Shown here one piece after another: positions 1-5,902 of a DNA stretch of 6,689 nucleotides. How positions within the stretch are numbered: the stretch's first letter is position 1; each line of letters begins with the position of its first letter. The stretch is from Rhodoferax sp. (GTDB lineage Bacteria; Pseudomonadota; Gammaproteobacteria; Burkholderiales; Burkholderiaceae_C), in NCBI GenBank assembly GCA_029946045.1, contig JAQSDS010000077.1, positions 1 to 6,689 of the forward strand, given 5' to 3'. The notes under the pieces are model-generated. The model did no database searches. It was not told the origin of the DNA and saw nothing but the letters and a program-made list of their open reading frames with translations. The position numbers and the translations under genes were made by a program.

Positions 1-204
1 GTAAAGCAATTCTCGGATGCGGCGGATCATCAGCACTTCGTGGTGCTGGTAGTAGCGCCGGTTACCGCGGCGTTTCATGGGCCGCAGTTGGGTGAATTCC
101 TGCTCCCAGTAACGCAGCACATGCGGTTTGACACCGCACAGCTCGCCGACTTCACCGATGGTGAAGTAGCGTTTGGCTGGAATGGGGGGGAGCAAATTCT
201 CCAT
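1..204 (-). CDS. MerR-family transcriptional regulator, N-terminal part (cut by window edge)
   Basis: The first 68 residues are visible; the rest lies beyond the left edge. They form a MerR-type winged helix-turn-helix. A helix-turn-helix with YFTIGEVGELCGV (13-25) is followed by the recognition-helix signature HVLRYWEQEF (29-38) and the wing RRGNRRYY (45-52), then the start of the next helix, VLMIRRIRELLY. A MerR gene directly downstream of ihfA is common in beta- and gammaproteobacteria; I recall this group as MlrA-like, with no established target. The effector-binding C-terminus is not visible, so no ligand can be proposed. The ATG at 202-204 is the best start: an in-frame stop lies at 244-246, and the only codons between that could serve are TTGs. 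No clear Shine-Dalgarno precedes the ATG, which is odd. The gene is 92 nt downstream of ihfA and may have its own promoter. Confidence 0.9.
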   Translation of the reverse strand, partial: MENLLPPIPAKRYFTIGEVGELCGVKPHVLRYWEQEFTQLRPMKRRGNRRYYQHHEVLMIRRIRELLY

Positions 205-230
205 GCGAATCAACAATCTAAGCTGCAAAT

Positions 231-265
231 GTGCAAGCGTACTCTAACTCAGCCTGCACTGTAAA
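231..265 (-). promoter_or_regulatory. Possible promoter with dyad upstream of the merR-type gene
   Basis: On the minus strand a TTTACA hexamer (265-260) resembles a -35 box. Eighteen bases downstream is TACGCT (241-236), a poor -10 match. An imperfect dyad, GTGCAGGC (259-252) against GCTTGCAC (238-231), has its first arm abutting the -35 hexamer and its second covering the -10 region. MerR proteins typically bind dyads placed between the -35 and -10 boxes of long-spacer promoters, so this could be an autoregulatory site. The dyad axis lies closer to the -10 than in well-known MerR promoters, and only sequence resemblance supports the call. Confidence 0.25.
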
Positions 266-296
266 GACGGCTTACCCGAATATGACTTGCCTGTGG

Positions 297-635
297 TCAA
301 ACTTGCGCTTGATTTGACAGGTTGTCAGCTTGAATCTGCTCCTTGAGCTTTTGACTGGCATGAAAGGTGACCACCCGGCGCGCGGCGATGGGGATGGCTT
401 CGCCGGTGCGTGGGTTGCGCCCGGGGCGCGGTGATTTGGTGCGGATCTGGAAGTTGCCAAAGCCGGTGATCTTGACGTCGTCGCCGTCGACCAGGCTGTT
501 GGAGACCAGGTCGAAAAAAGCATCAACCATGTCTTTGGACTCGCGCTTGTTCAGCCCGATCTGTTCAAACAGCAGCTCAGCGAGTTGCGCCTTGGTGAGC
601 GCCGGGGTTTCCAATGTTTCAACGGTAATGTCCAT
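297..635 (-). CDS. ihfA: Integration host factor subunit alpha
   Basis: The 112-residue product is a DNABII-family protein. It pairs with IHF beta to bind and sharply bend DNA in the nucleoid, acting in recombination, replication and sigma54-dependent transcription. The N-terminal helical body [28 protein letters not shown] (14-41) is followed by GFGNF (58-62), the beta-ribbon arm [10 protein letters not shown] (70-79) and ARRVVTF (85-91). Pro75 within RNP matches the intercalating proline of E. coli IhfA (P65). The [10 protein letters not shown] arm and the position after pheT identify it as IHF alpha rather than HU or IHF beta. It has about ten extra N-terminal residues and a slightly longer tail than the 99-residue E. 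coli protein. The ATG at 633-635 is preceded by a GAGCGAG-like ribosome site, with an in-frame stop 21 nt upstream. It lies 39 nt after pheT, consistent with one operon; no internal promoter could be assigned. Confidence 0.97.
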   Translation of the reverse strand: MDITVETLETPALTKAQLAELLFEQIGLNKRESKDMVDAFFDLVSNSLVDGDDVKITGFGNFQIRTKSPRPGRNPRTGEAIPIAARRVVTFHASQKLKEQIQADNLSNQAQV

Positions 636-674
636 CGATGACTCGCTCTGTAGCTAAGGGGGGTGATAACCAGT

Positions 675-3107
675 TTACACACGCTGTCGCGCGGCAACTT
701 TTTCGCTCAAGGTGGCCACCACGGCGGCCACGGCTTCTTCGATTTGCTGTTCGGACAGCGTAGCATCTTGCGCGTTGAGCGTCAAACGGATGGCCATGCT
801 TTTCTCGGGCACGCCGTCTTGCACATCGGCCGCCTGGGGCTTGGGGCGGTAGATGTCGAACAGCACCGCGTCACGCAGAATGCCACCGCAAGGTGCGGCC
901 CAGATGGCCTGCATCAGGGCATTGTGGGTGACTGATTCGGCAACCAGTACCGCAATGTCACGCTCAACGGCCTGGAAGCGGGGCACGGCCTCAAAGCGCG
1001 GCACCTGGCGACCCAGGGCGGCCTTCAGGTCCACTTCAAACATGACCGGCGCTTGCACCAGGTCGAGGGACTGGCGCCATTTGGGGTGGAGTTCACCGAC
1101 AAAGCCGACTGCCGCACCGGCACACAGCACGCGGGCACAACGCCCGGGGTGCATGGCCGGGTGCTCGGCAGGCTCGAAGCTCAAGCAGATGGGCGCAAAC
1201 AGGGCTTCGAGGTCGCCCTTGACATCAAAGAAGTCCACTGGGCGTTCTTTGCAACCCCACTCGGGCGCATCGACCGGTCCCATGGCCACACCGGCCACCC
1301 GCATGGGTTGGTCGAAACCCTGCACCGTGGTGTCGGAGCTGACCACCGAAGCATCACGCAAAAAGACCCGGCCAATCTCGAACACCCGCACGCGTTGCGC
1401 CTTGCGGTCCTGGTTGAACTTGAGCACTTGCAGCAGGGAACCCAGCAGGCTTGAACGCATCACGCTCATCTGGCTCGCAATCGGGTTCAGCAGCTTGATG
1501 GGATTGGGGTTGCCCGCCAGTTCATGCTCCCAGCGTTCATCGCAAAAGCTGAAGTTGATGGTTTCCTGGTAGCCCAGGGCCGCAAGTGCGTGGCGCACGG
1601 CAAACGGACTGCGCTGGTTCTCGGGGCGCAGTTTGGCAGTGATGGGCGCCTGCGGCGGCGTTTGCGGCAGCTTGTGGAAGCCGATCATGCGGACCACTTC
1701 CTCAATCAGGTCTTCCTCAATTTGCAGGTCGAAGCGGTAGGAAGGCGGGGTGACTTCGATGACGCCGTCAGCCTCGGTCACAGGCAGGCCCAGCCCGGTA
1801 AGTGCCTTGACGCATTGCGCCTGGGTGAGCGGCATGCCCAGCACGCGGGCGGCTCGCGCTACGCGCAAAGCCACTTTGGCAGGTTGGGGCATGGCGACTT
1901 GCTGGTCGTCCACCGGGCCACAGACCGTGGCCGGCGTGGCGCAGATCTCCAGCACCAATTGCGTGATGCGCTCGATGTGTTCGACGGTACTTTCGGGGTC
2001 GACACCGCGCTCAAATCGGTGGCCGGCATCGGTAGAAAAGTTGAAGCGGCGTGAACGCCCGGCAATGGCTTTGGGCCACCAGAAGGCGGCTTCGACATAG
2101 ATGTTGCTGGTGTCATCTGACACGGCGGTGGCGTCACCCCCCATGATGCCGGCCAAAGATTCGACTTGGACCGCGTCGGCGATCACACCTACCTGGGCGT
2201 CAACGGTGACGGTGTTGCCATTAAGCAGCTTGAGCAACTCGCCCGCCCTGCCCCAGCGCACGTCAAGGCCACCGTGGATTTTGTCAAGATCAAAAATATG
2301 CGACGGCCGACCAAGCTCAAACATCACGTAGTTGGAGATGTCCACCAGGGCCGTCACACTGCGCTGGCCGCAACGGGCCAAACGGTCGACCATCCAGTCC
2401 GGCGTGGCAGCCTTGGGGTTGACACCACGAATGATGCGACCAGAAAAGCGACCGCACAAATCAGGCGCGCTGACCTTGACCGGCAACACCTCCGTCAGGG
2501 TGCACTCGGCTTTTGCGAAAGCTGGCGTTTTCAGAGGTGCACCCGTGAGTGCAGAGACCTCACGCGCCACGCCATAAACGCTCAGGCAATGCGCCAGGTT
2601 GGGCGTGAGTTTGAGCGTGAACAGGGTGTCGTCGAGCAGCAGATGCTCACGGATGTTTTGTCCCACCACAGCCTCGGCGGCCAACTCCAGCAGGCCACCG
2701 TGGTCTTCGGAAAGCTTGAGTTCGCGGGCCGAGCACAGCATGCCAAAACTTTCCACACCACGCAGCTTGCCGACCTTGATCAGAAAGGGCTGGCCATCTT
2801 CACCGGGGGGCAACTCGGCCCCCACCATGGCGCACGGCACCTTGATGCCTACCCGGGCGTTGGGCGCACCACAGACGATGGTGAGCAGCTCGGGCTGGCC
2901 GACGTCGACCTGGCAAACACGCAGACGGTCGGCATTGGGGTGTTGCGCTGCTTCCTTGATTTCACCCACCACGATGCGGCTGAACGGTGGCGCCACCGGC
3001 TTGAGCTCTTCCACCTCAAGACCAGCCATGGTCAGGGTTTCAGCGAGTTCAGCGGTACTTAAAGCGGGGTTACAAAATTCACGCAACCAGGATTCAGGGA
3101 ATTGCAT
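675..3107 (-). CDS. pheT: Phenylalanine--tRNA ligase beta subunit
   Basis: This 810-residue protein is the beta subunit of the cytoplasmic alpha2beta2 enzyme that charges tRNA-Phe. Domains appear in the usual bacterial order. An EMAPII/Trbp111-like tRNA-binding domain (about 40-150) contains HPNADRLRVCQV and LLTIVCGAPN. The B3/4 editing region (about 215-395) contains RPSHIFDLDKI and ends near FERGVDPEST. The B5 domain (about 407-480) carries YRFDLQIEEDLIEEVVRMIGF. A catalytic-like core (about 490-690) includes LLNPIASQMSVMRSSLL and VFEIGRVF. The C-terminal FDX-ACB anticodon-binding domain (about 709-803) contains RFQAVERDIAVLV and LTLNAQDATLSEQQIEE. Length and domain content match full-length bacterial PheT, and no frameshift is visible. 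The ATG at 3105-3107 gives the conserved start MQFPESWLRE, but no good Shine-Dalgarno precedes it. It is separated from pheS by an unusually long 185-nt, repeat-containing gap. Confidence 0.98.
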   Translation of the reverse strand: MQFPESWLREFCNPALSTAELAETLTMAGLEVEELKPVAPPFSRIVVGEIKEAAQHPNADRLRVCQVDVGQPELLTIVCGAPNARVGIKVPCAMVGAELPPGEDGQPFLIKVGKLRGVESFGMLCSARELKLSEDHGGLLELAAEAVVGQNIREHLLLDDTLFTLKLTPNLAHCLSVYGVAREVSALTGAPLKTPAFAKAECTLTEVLPVKVSAPDLCGRFSGRIIRGVNPKAATPDWMVDRLARCGQRSVTALVDISNYVMFELGRPSHIFDLDKIHGGLDVRWGRAGELLKLLNGNTVTVDAQVGVIADAVQVESLAGIMGGDATAVSDDTSNIYVEAAFWWPKAIAGRSRRFNFSTDAGHRFERGVDPESTVEHIERITQLVLEICATPATVCGPVDDQQVAMPQPAKVALRVARAARVLGMPLTQAQCVKALTGLGLPVTEADGVIEVTPPSYRFDLQIEEDLIEEVVRMIGFHKLPQTPPQAPITAKLRPENQRSPFAVRHALAALGYQETINFSFCDERWEHELAGNPNPIKLLNPIASQMSVMRSSLLGSLLQVLKFNQDRKAQRVRVFEIGRVFLRDASVVSSDTTVQGFDQPMRVAGVAMGPVDAPEWGCKERPVDFFDVKGDLEALFAPICLSFEPAEHPAMHPGRCARVLCAGAAVGFVGELHPKWRQSLDLVQAPVMFEVDLKAALGRQVPRFEAVPRFQAVERDIAVLVAESVTHNALMQAIWAAPCGGILRDAVLFDIYRPKPQAADVQDGVPEKSMAIRLTLNAQDATLSEQQIEEAVAAVVATLSEKVAARQRV

Positions 3108-3158
3108 AGTTTTTCAATCAAATAATTCTTTTAAACACAGTTTGCCCGCGCCAGTCGA

Positions 3159-3266
3159 CATTGCGAGGCCCTGCCTTTGTGCGAGGCCCGCCCTCGGGCC
3201 GAAGGATCTCCTGAGGGCAATCGCGGCGAGGGCGCCGCTCCCACACAACTGACGAGGCTCGCAATG
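3159..3266. repeat. Intergenic inverted-repeat element between pheS and pheT
   Basis: A roughly 108-bp stretch is bounded by a perfect 9-bp inverted repeat, CATTGCGAG (3159-3167) and CTCGCAATG (3258-3266). Inside are two further perfect 6-bp hairpins: GGCCCG/CGGGCC (3185-3200, 4-nt loop) and GCGGCG/CGCCGC (3223-3238, 4-nt loop). No open reading frame of note and no transposase are present, so the element would be non-autonomous. CATTGCGAG ends resemble short dispersed intergenic repeats I recall from many bacterial genomes. Copy number cannot be judged from one window. No target-site duplication is evident at the ends. Confidence 0.6.
3221..3245 (-). repeat. REP-like palindrome (GGAG plus GC hairpin)
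   Basis: Read on the minus strand, TGTGGGAG (3245-3238) runs into the hairpin GCGGCG-CCCT-CGCCGC (3238-3223), followed by GATTG. A GGAG or GTAG tetranucleotide next to a short GC-rich hairpin is the hallmark of REP sequences mobilised by RAYT (TnpA-REP) transposases. The sequence resembles the GTGGGAGCGGG-type REPs I recall from Pseudomonas. No RAYT gene is in the window. The hairpin would form in the pheS-pheT mRNA, where it could stall exonucleases or influence the pheS:pheT expression ratio. Confidence 0.5.
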
Positions 3267-3292
3267 ACGGCCGAGGCATGGCTGGTGCAGCT

Positions 3293-4366
3293 TCAGCGGA
3301 ACTGCGACAAAAAACGAATGTCACCATCAAAGAACAGGCGCAGGTCGTTGACGCCATAGCGCAGCATGGTGAGCCGGTCCGGGCCCATGCCAAAGGCAAA
3401 ACCGATGTAGCGTTCGGGGTCCAGACCCATGTTGCGGATCACGTTGGGGTGGACCTGGCCCGAACCAGCCACCTCGAGCCAGCGCCCGGCCAGCGGGCCG
3501 CTGGGAAACTGGATGTCGATCTCGGCACTGGGTTCGGTGAACGGGAAAAAGCTGGGCCGAAAGCGCAGCACCAGCTCAGGGTTTTCAAAAAAGGTGCGGC
3601 AGAAATCAGTAAAGACGTACTTCAGGTCCTTGAAGCTGATGGCCTCGCCCACCCACAGGCCTTCGCACTGGTGGAACATGGGCGAATGGGTGGCGTCGCT
3701 GTCAACCCGGTAAGTGCGCCCGGGCGCAATGACGCGGATCTCGGGCATGTCGCCGCTGTAAAGCGTGCCGTCGTTGGCGCTGCCGTGGGCCAGGCGGTGC
3801 TTCTTGACGTGCTGCACCGCGTGCCGGATCTGCATTGGGCTGGTGTGGGTGCGCAGTAAATTGGGGGCCGCCTCGCTGCCGCCTTCGACATAAAAAGTGT
3901 CGTGCATGGAGCGCGCAGGATGGTCTTCGGGGGTGTTGAGTGCAGTGAAGTTAAACCAGTCGGACTCGATCTCGGGGCCTTGCGCCACTTCGAAGCCCAT
4001 GGAGCCAAAAATAGCCTCGATGCGTTCCAGTGTGAGCGACACCGGGTGCAGGCCACCGCTGCCACGCTGGCGCCCGGGCAGGCTCACATCAAGGGCTTCG
4101 GCCTGCAATTGCGCCTGCAGTTCACGGTCTGCCAGCGCTTGGCGACGGGCGTTGAGCGCGGCTTCGATGCCTTGCTTGGCCTGGTTGATGGCCGCGCCCT
4201 GCAATTTCTTTTCTTCGACCGGCAAGGCAGCCAGGCCCTTCATGAGCTCGGTGACGCGGCCAGCTTTGCCCAGATACAGGGCCTTGCTGTTTTCTAGTTC
4301 AGCAGGGGTATGGGCCAGCTCAAAAGCGGCGCGGGCTTGTTCAACAACAGCGGTCAAGTCGTTCAT
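3293..4366 (-). CDS. pheS: Phenylalanine--tRNA ligase alpha subunit
   Basis: The 357-residue class II synthetase catalytic subunit activates Phe and transfers it to tRNA-Phe together with PheT. An N-terminal coiled-coil-like tRNA-contacting arm (about 1-95) precedes the catalytic core. The core shows a motif 1 region around [14 protein letters not shown] (121-134), motif 2 in [24 protein letters not shown] (214-237), the conserved [12 protein letters not shown] (274-285) and motif 3 [13 protein letters not shown] (326-338). The GFAFGMG segment keeps the Ala that corresponds to E. coli A294 in the Phe pocket. It is longer than the 327-residue E. coli protein, mainly because of about 20 extra residues before motif 2 (within 182-209) plus a few near 288-294. 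The ATG at 4364-4366 has a weak GAG-type ribosome site six bases upstream. It lies 108 nt after rplT and 185 nt before pheT. Confidence 0.98.
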   Translation of the reverse strand: MNDLTAVVEQARAAFELAHTPAELENSKALYLGKAGRVTELMKGLAALPVEEKKLQGAAINQAKQGIEAALNARRQALADRELQAQLQAEALDVSLPGRQRGSGGLHPVSLTLERIEAIFGSMGFEVAQGPEIESDWFNFTALNTPEDHPARSMHDTFYVEGGSEAAPNLLRTHTSPMQIRHAVQHVKKHRLAHGSANDGTLYSGDMPEIRVIAPGRTYRVDSDATHSPMFHQCEGLWVGEAISFKDLKYVFTDFCRTFFENPELVLRFRPSFFPFTEPSAEIDIQFPSGPLAGRWLEVAGSGQVHPNVIRNMGLDPERYIGFAFGMGPDRLTMLRYGVNDLRLFFDGDIRFLSQFR

Positions 4367-4394
4367 AAATACTCAGGAAAGCTCTGATCCAAGG

Positions 4395-4428
4395 AAAAAG
4401 GGCTAGCGCCTTTTCAAGCTCTAGCCCT
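4395..4428 (-). terminator. Terminator-like hairpin between rplT and pheS
   Basis: On the minus strand AGGGCTAG (4428-4421) pairs with CTAGCCCT (4406-4399), an 8-bp perfect stem. It can extend inward by two more pairs past one mismatch and is followed immediately by a run of five T (4399-4395). This is the geometry of an intrinsic terminator. It lies inside the expected operon, just 28 nt before the pheS start, so it may act as a partial terminator, an attenuator or an mRNA-processing site. A weaker alternative stem, AAAAGG with CCTTTT, would use part of the same sequence and exclude the main hairpin. Confidence 0.6.
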
Positions 4429-4462
4429 CATCATTTTTGTAAGAAGCTATAAATTAAATAGC
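4399..4462 (-). repeat. Possible Comamonadaceae-type intergenic repeat
   Basis: The gap after rplT starts with a short palindrome GCTAT-N7-ATAGC (4462-4446). It is followed by a TTCTT-rich linker and then the GGGCTAGAGC segment that forms the terminator-like hairpin. The combination of GCTAT...ATAGC, a gap and GGGCTAGAG resembles a very abundant intergenic sequence I recall from Comamonadaceae genomes. That assignment rests on memory. Only the palindrome and the hairpin are directly visible. Confidence 0.4.
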
Positions 4463-4474
4463 GACTAACGCAAC

Positions 4475-4834
4475 TCAAGCAGCCAGTTTGGCCTTGACTT
4501 GTTCCACGATACCAGCAAATGCGGCCATGTCATGGATCGCAATATCAGACAGAACCTTGCGGTCGATCTCGATATTGGCTTTCTTCAGACCGTTGGCAAA
4601 TTGGCTGTATGTCATGCCACACTGACGAGCAGCGGCGTTGATACGGGCAATCCACAACTGACGGAAGACACGTTTTTTGGTACGACGGTCACGGTAGGCA
4701 TATTGCCCAGCCTTCATGACCGCTTCTTTGGCGACCCGGAAGACATTACCACGACGACCGCGGAAACCTTTTGCAAGGGCTAGAACTTTTTTGTGGCGGG
4801 CGCGAGCCGTTACACCACGTTTGACGCGAGGCAT
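4475..4834 (-). CDS. rplT: Large ribosomal subunit protein bL20
   Basis: The 119-residue product matches L20 in length (118 in E. coli) and sequence. The basic N-terminus [28 protein letters not shown] (1-28) is the extended RNA-threading arm that enters 23S rRNA. The globular C-terminal half has [19 protein letters not shown] (50-68) and [23 protein letters not shown] (81-103). L20 is needed early in 50S assembly. In E. coli, and by a different RNA in Bacillus, it represses its own operon by binding leader RNA. The ATG at 4832-4834 has a strong AAGGAG (4847-4842) seven bases upstream. The gene begins 25 nt after rpmI, so the two are almost certainly co-transcribed. Confidence 0.98.
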   Translation of the reverse strand: MPRVKRGVTARARHKKVLALAKGFRGRRGNVFRVAKEAVMKAGQYAYRDRRTKKRVFRQLWIARINAAARQCGMTYSQFANGLKKANIEIDRKVLSDIAIHDMAAFAGIVEQVKAKLAA

Positions 4835-4859
4835 GTGAGTACTCCTTGTTCGTCGTTAA

Positions 4860-5063
4860 TTAAATACCACGGCCTGGAAGCATCTGTGCCATGTGACCCA
4901 TATTGGTCTCATGAACAGCAGTTGCACCACGCAATTGGCGTTTATTTTTAGTGGTCTTCTTGGTCAGAATGTGACGTTTGAAGGCGTGACCGCGTTTAAC
5001 GGTACCACCTGGACGGACGCGGAAGCGTTTCTTCGCCGCGCTCTTGGTCTTCATTTTGGGCAT
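4860..5063 (-). CDS. rpmI: Large ribosomal subunit protein bL35
   Basis: This 67-residue, highly basic protein matches L35 (65 residues in E. coli). It begins [16 protein letters not shown], continues [28 protein letters not shown] (19-46) and ends in a short [11 protein letters not shown] tail. L35 is a component of the 50S subunit. The ATG at 5061-5063 is preceded by AGGAG (5074-5070) with a 6-nt spacer. It is the first gene after the structured 166-nt leader that follows infC. In E. coli this is the cistron directly repressed by L20, with rplT controlled through translational coupling; the 25-nt rpmI-rplT gap here would allow the same arrangement. Confidence 0.98.
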   Translation of the reverse strand: MPKMKTKSAAKKRFRVRPGGTVKRGHAFKRHILTKKTTKNKRQLRGATAVHETNMGHMAQMLPGRGI

Positions 5064-5068
5064 TTACT

Positions 5069-5220
5069 GCTCCTATTACATTGTGCTCGTGAGGCGTCTG
5101 CAAGCAATTTGCAGCCTTGATGGCCCCGAGCCACTTTTAAGTGGCGAGTTAAAAACCCACCACGCTCTGCGAAGGGAATCAACCCTTCACTTTTGTGGCA
5201 AACACCTTGCGGGTGTCTGC
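5069..5220 (-). promoter_or_regulatory. Structured rpmI leader: candidate L20 autoregulatory region
   Basis: The 166-nt infC-rpmI gap holds four successive hairpins on the transcript strand. H1 is ACACC/GGTGT with outer GCA/TGC pairs past a mismatch (5220-5198). H2 is GAAGGG/CCCTTC, extended by a G-C and a G-U pair (5190-5169). H3 is GCCACT/AGTGGC with a 4-nt loop (5145-5130). H4 is CTGCAA/TTGCAG with a 5-nt loop (5114-5098). CGAGC (5089-5085, near the ribosome site) is complementary to GCTCG (5131-5127, next to H3), so a longer-range helix enclosing H4 is possible. In E. coli, L20 binds structured RNA in this same interval to repress rpmI-rplT. No hairpin is followed by a convincing T-run, which favours a translational or processing role. 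Position and structure support the call, but no L20-binding motif was identified. Confidence 0.4.
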
Positions 5221-5229
5221 CTCAATCTG

Positions 5230-5823
5230 TTACGCGCCTGTGCTGACCTCAGTCACCACCGGCTTGGCCGCCGCAACTTTCTTGCGACCGGGCGCGATCA
5301 TCATGATCATCTGACGCCCTTCGAGCTTGGGAAACTGCTCGACCAAAATCGTATCGGCCAACTCATCACGAATGCGGTTCAGCAAAGCCATACCGAGTTC
5401 CTGGTGGGTGATCTCGCGACCGCGAAAACGCAAGGTAATCTTGCATTTGTCGCCTTCAGCAAGAAAGCGCTTGATGTTGCGCATCTTGATGTTGTAGTCG
5501 CCGTCATCGGTACCGGGGCGGAACTTGATCTCTTTGATCTCGATCACGGTCTGCTTGGCTTTGGCTTCAGCAGCTTTCTTTTGTTCCTGGTACTTGAATT
5601 TGCCGTAATCCATCAAACGACACACCGGCGGATTGGCAGTTGCAGCAATCTCAACCAAGTCCACGTCCAACTCGCCCGCCATGCGCAGTGCGTCGTTGAT
5701 ATTGACAACACCCAGGGGTTCGTTTTCAACACCAGAGAGGCGAACCTCTGGGACCATGATTTCCCGATTCAATCGGTGTTTGCGTTCTTCGCGGTGACGG
5801 CGATCACGAAATTCGGTAGCGAT
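5230..5823 (-). CDS. infC: Translation initiation factor IF-3 (AUC start)
   Basis: IF3 binds the 30S subunit, keeps it apart from 50S and proofreads the start codon and initiator tRNA. The N domain carries [15 protein letters not shown] (26-40) and the signature [17 protein letters not shown] (65-81). A Lys/Ala-rich linker leads to the C domain with [18 protein letters not shown] (93-110), [16 protein letters not shown] (129-144) and [15 protein letters not shown] near the end. No ATG lies at the family start. ATC at 5821-5823 is chosen because an AAGGA (5835-5831) sits seven bases upstream, an in-frame stop (5827-5829) lies two codons before it, and the resulting N-terminus (M)[21 protein letters not shown] looks like betaproteobacterial IF3 as I recall it. 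This gives 197 residues. A TTG at 5770-5772 would give 180. Rare start codons in infC are known to allow IF3 to repress its own mRNA. It follows thrS by 79 nt. Confidence 0.93.
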   Translation of the reverse strand: MATEFRDRRHREERKHRLNREIMVPEVRLSGVENEPLGVVNINDALRMAGELDVDLVEIAATANPPVCRLMDYGKFKYQEQKKAAEAKAKQTVIEIKEIKFRPGTDDGDYNIKMRNIKRFLAEGDKCKITLRFRGREITHQELGMALLNRIRDELADTILVEQFPKLEGRQMIMMIAPGRKKVAAAKPVVTEVSTGA

Positions 5824-5830
5824 GACTTAA

Positions 5831-5835
5831 TCCTT
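5831..5835 (-). promoter_or_regulatory. Shine-Dalgarno that fixes the infC AUC start
   Basis: AAGGA on the minus strand is followed by a 7-nt spacer TTAAGTC and then ATC (5823-5821). It is the only good ribosome site near the IF3 N-terminus; the later TTG (5772-5770) and ATG (5757-5755) codons have no comparable purine run at the right distance. It therefore decides the start call. Confidence 0.75.
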
Positions 5836-5838
5836 CAC

Positions 5839-5862
5839 AAAAACTGCCACGTCCATCGTGGC
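5839..5862 (-). terminator. Terminator-like hairpin between thrS and infC
   Basis: On the minus strand GCCACG (5862-5857) and CGTGGC (5851-5846) form a perfect 6-bp GC-rich stem with a 5-nt loop, ATGGA. After two bases (AG) comes a run of five T (5843-5839). This resembles a modest intrinsic terminator. It ends only three bases before the infC ribosome site, so it could reduce read-through from thrS into infC or influence infC translation. thrS and infC are normally co-transcribed, so complete termination is unlikely. Confidence 0.5.
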
Positions 5863-5902
5863 CAAAACCGGGCAATGAAGCCCCCATGAACAATTCAAAA
5901 AA

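Noticed and set aside
636..674. Promoter or IHF site in the pheT-ihfA gap
   Set aside because: The 39-nt gap shows no convincing -35/-10 pair and no match to the IHF consensus; E. coli ihfA promoters lie inside pheT, but no counterpart could be identified by eye.
853..1572. Plus-strand open frame of 239 codons opposite pheT
   Set aside because: Ser/Arg/Thr-rich low-complexity translation typical of an antisense frame, entirely inside pheT.
2166..3062. Plus-strand open frame of 298 codons opposite pheT
   Set aside because: A shadow of the GC-rich pheT coding strand; pheT covers all of it with conserved domains.
3118..3399. Minus-strand frame of 93 codons spanning the pheS-pheT gap
   Set aside because: It overlaps the pheS C-terminus in another frame and otherwise translates the repeat element; no family resemblance.
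3278..3859. Plus-strand open frame of 193 codons opposite pheS
   Set aside because: Lies antisense to the conserved catalytic core of pheS; no independent evidence.
4414..4434. Short frame MMRARA before pheS as a leader peptide
   Set aside because: It has no Phe codons and no ribosome site, and its bases are part of the terminator-like stem; nothing supports attenuation by this peptide.
5230..5772. TTG at 5772-5770 as the infC start
   Set aside because: No ribosome site at the right distance, and 17 upstream codons look like IF3; the ATC with AAGGA is better supported.
5044..5889. Plus-strand open frame of 281 codons
   Set aside because: It runs antisense through infC and its flanking gaps, has no recognisable motifs, and the minus strand encodes unmistakable IF3.
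5863..5895. GGGC/GCCC stem followed by T4 just after thrS
   Set aside because: Only four base pairs with a six-base loop; too weak to call a terminator beside the stronger hairpin at 5846-5862.
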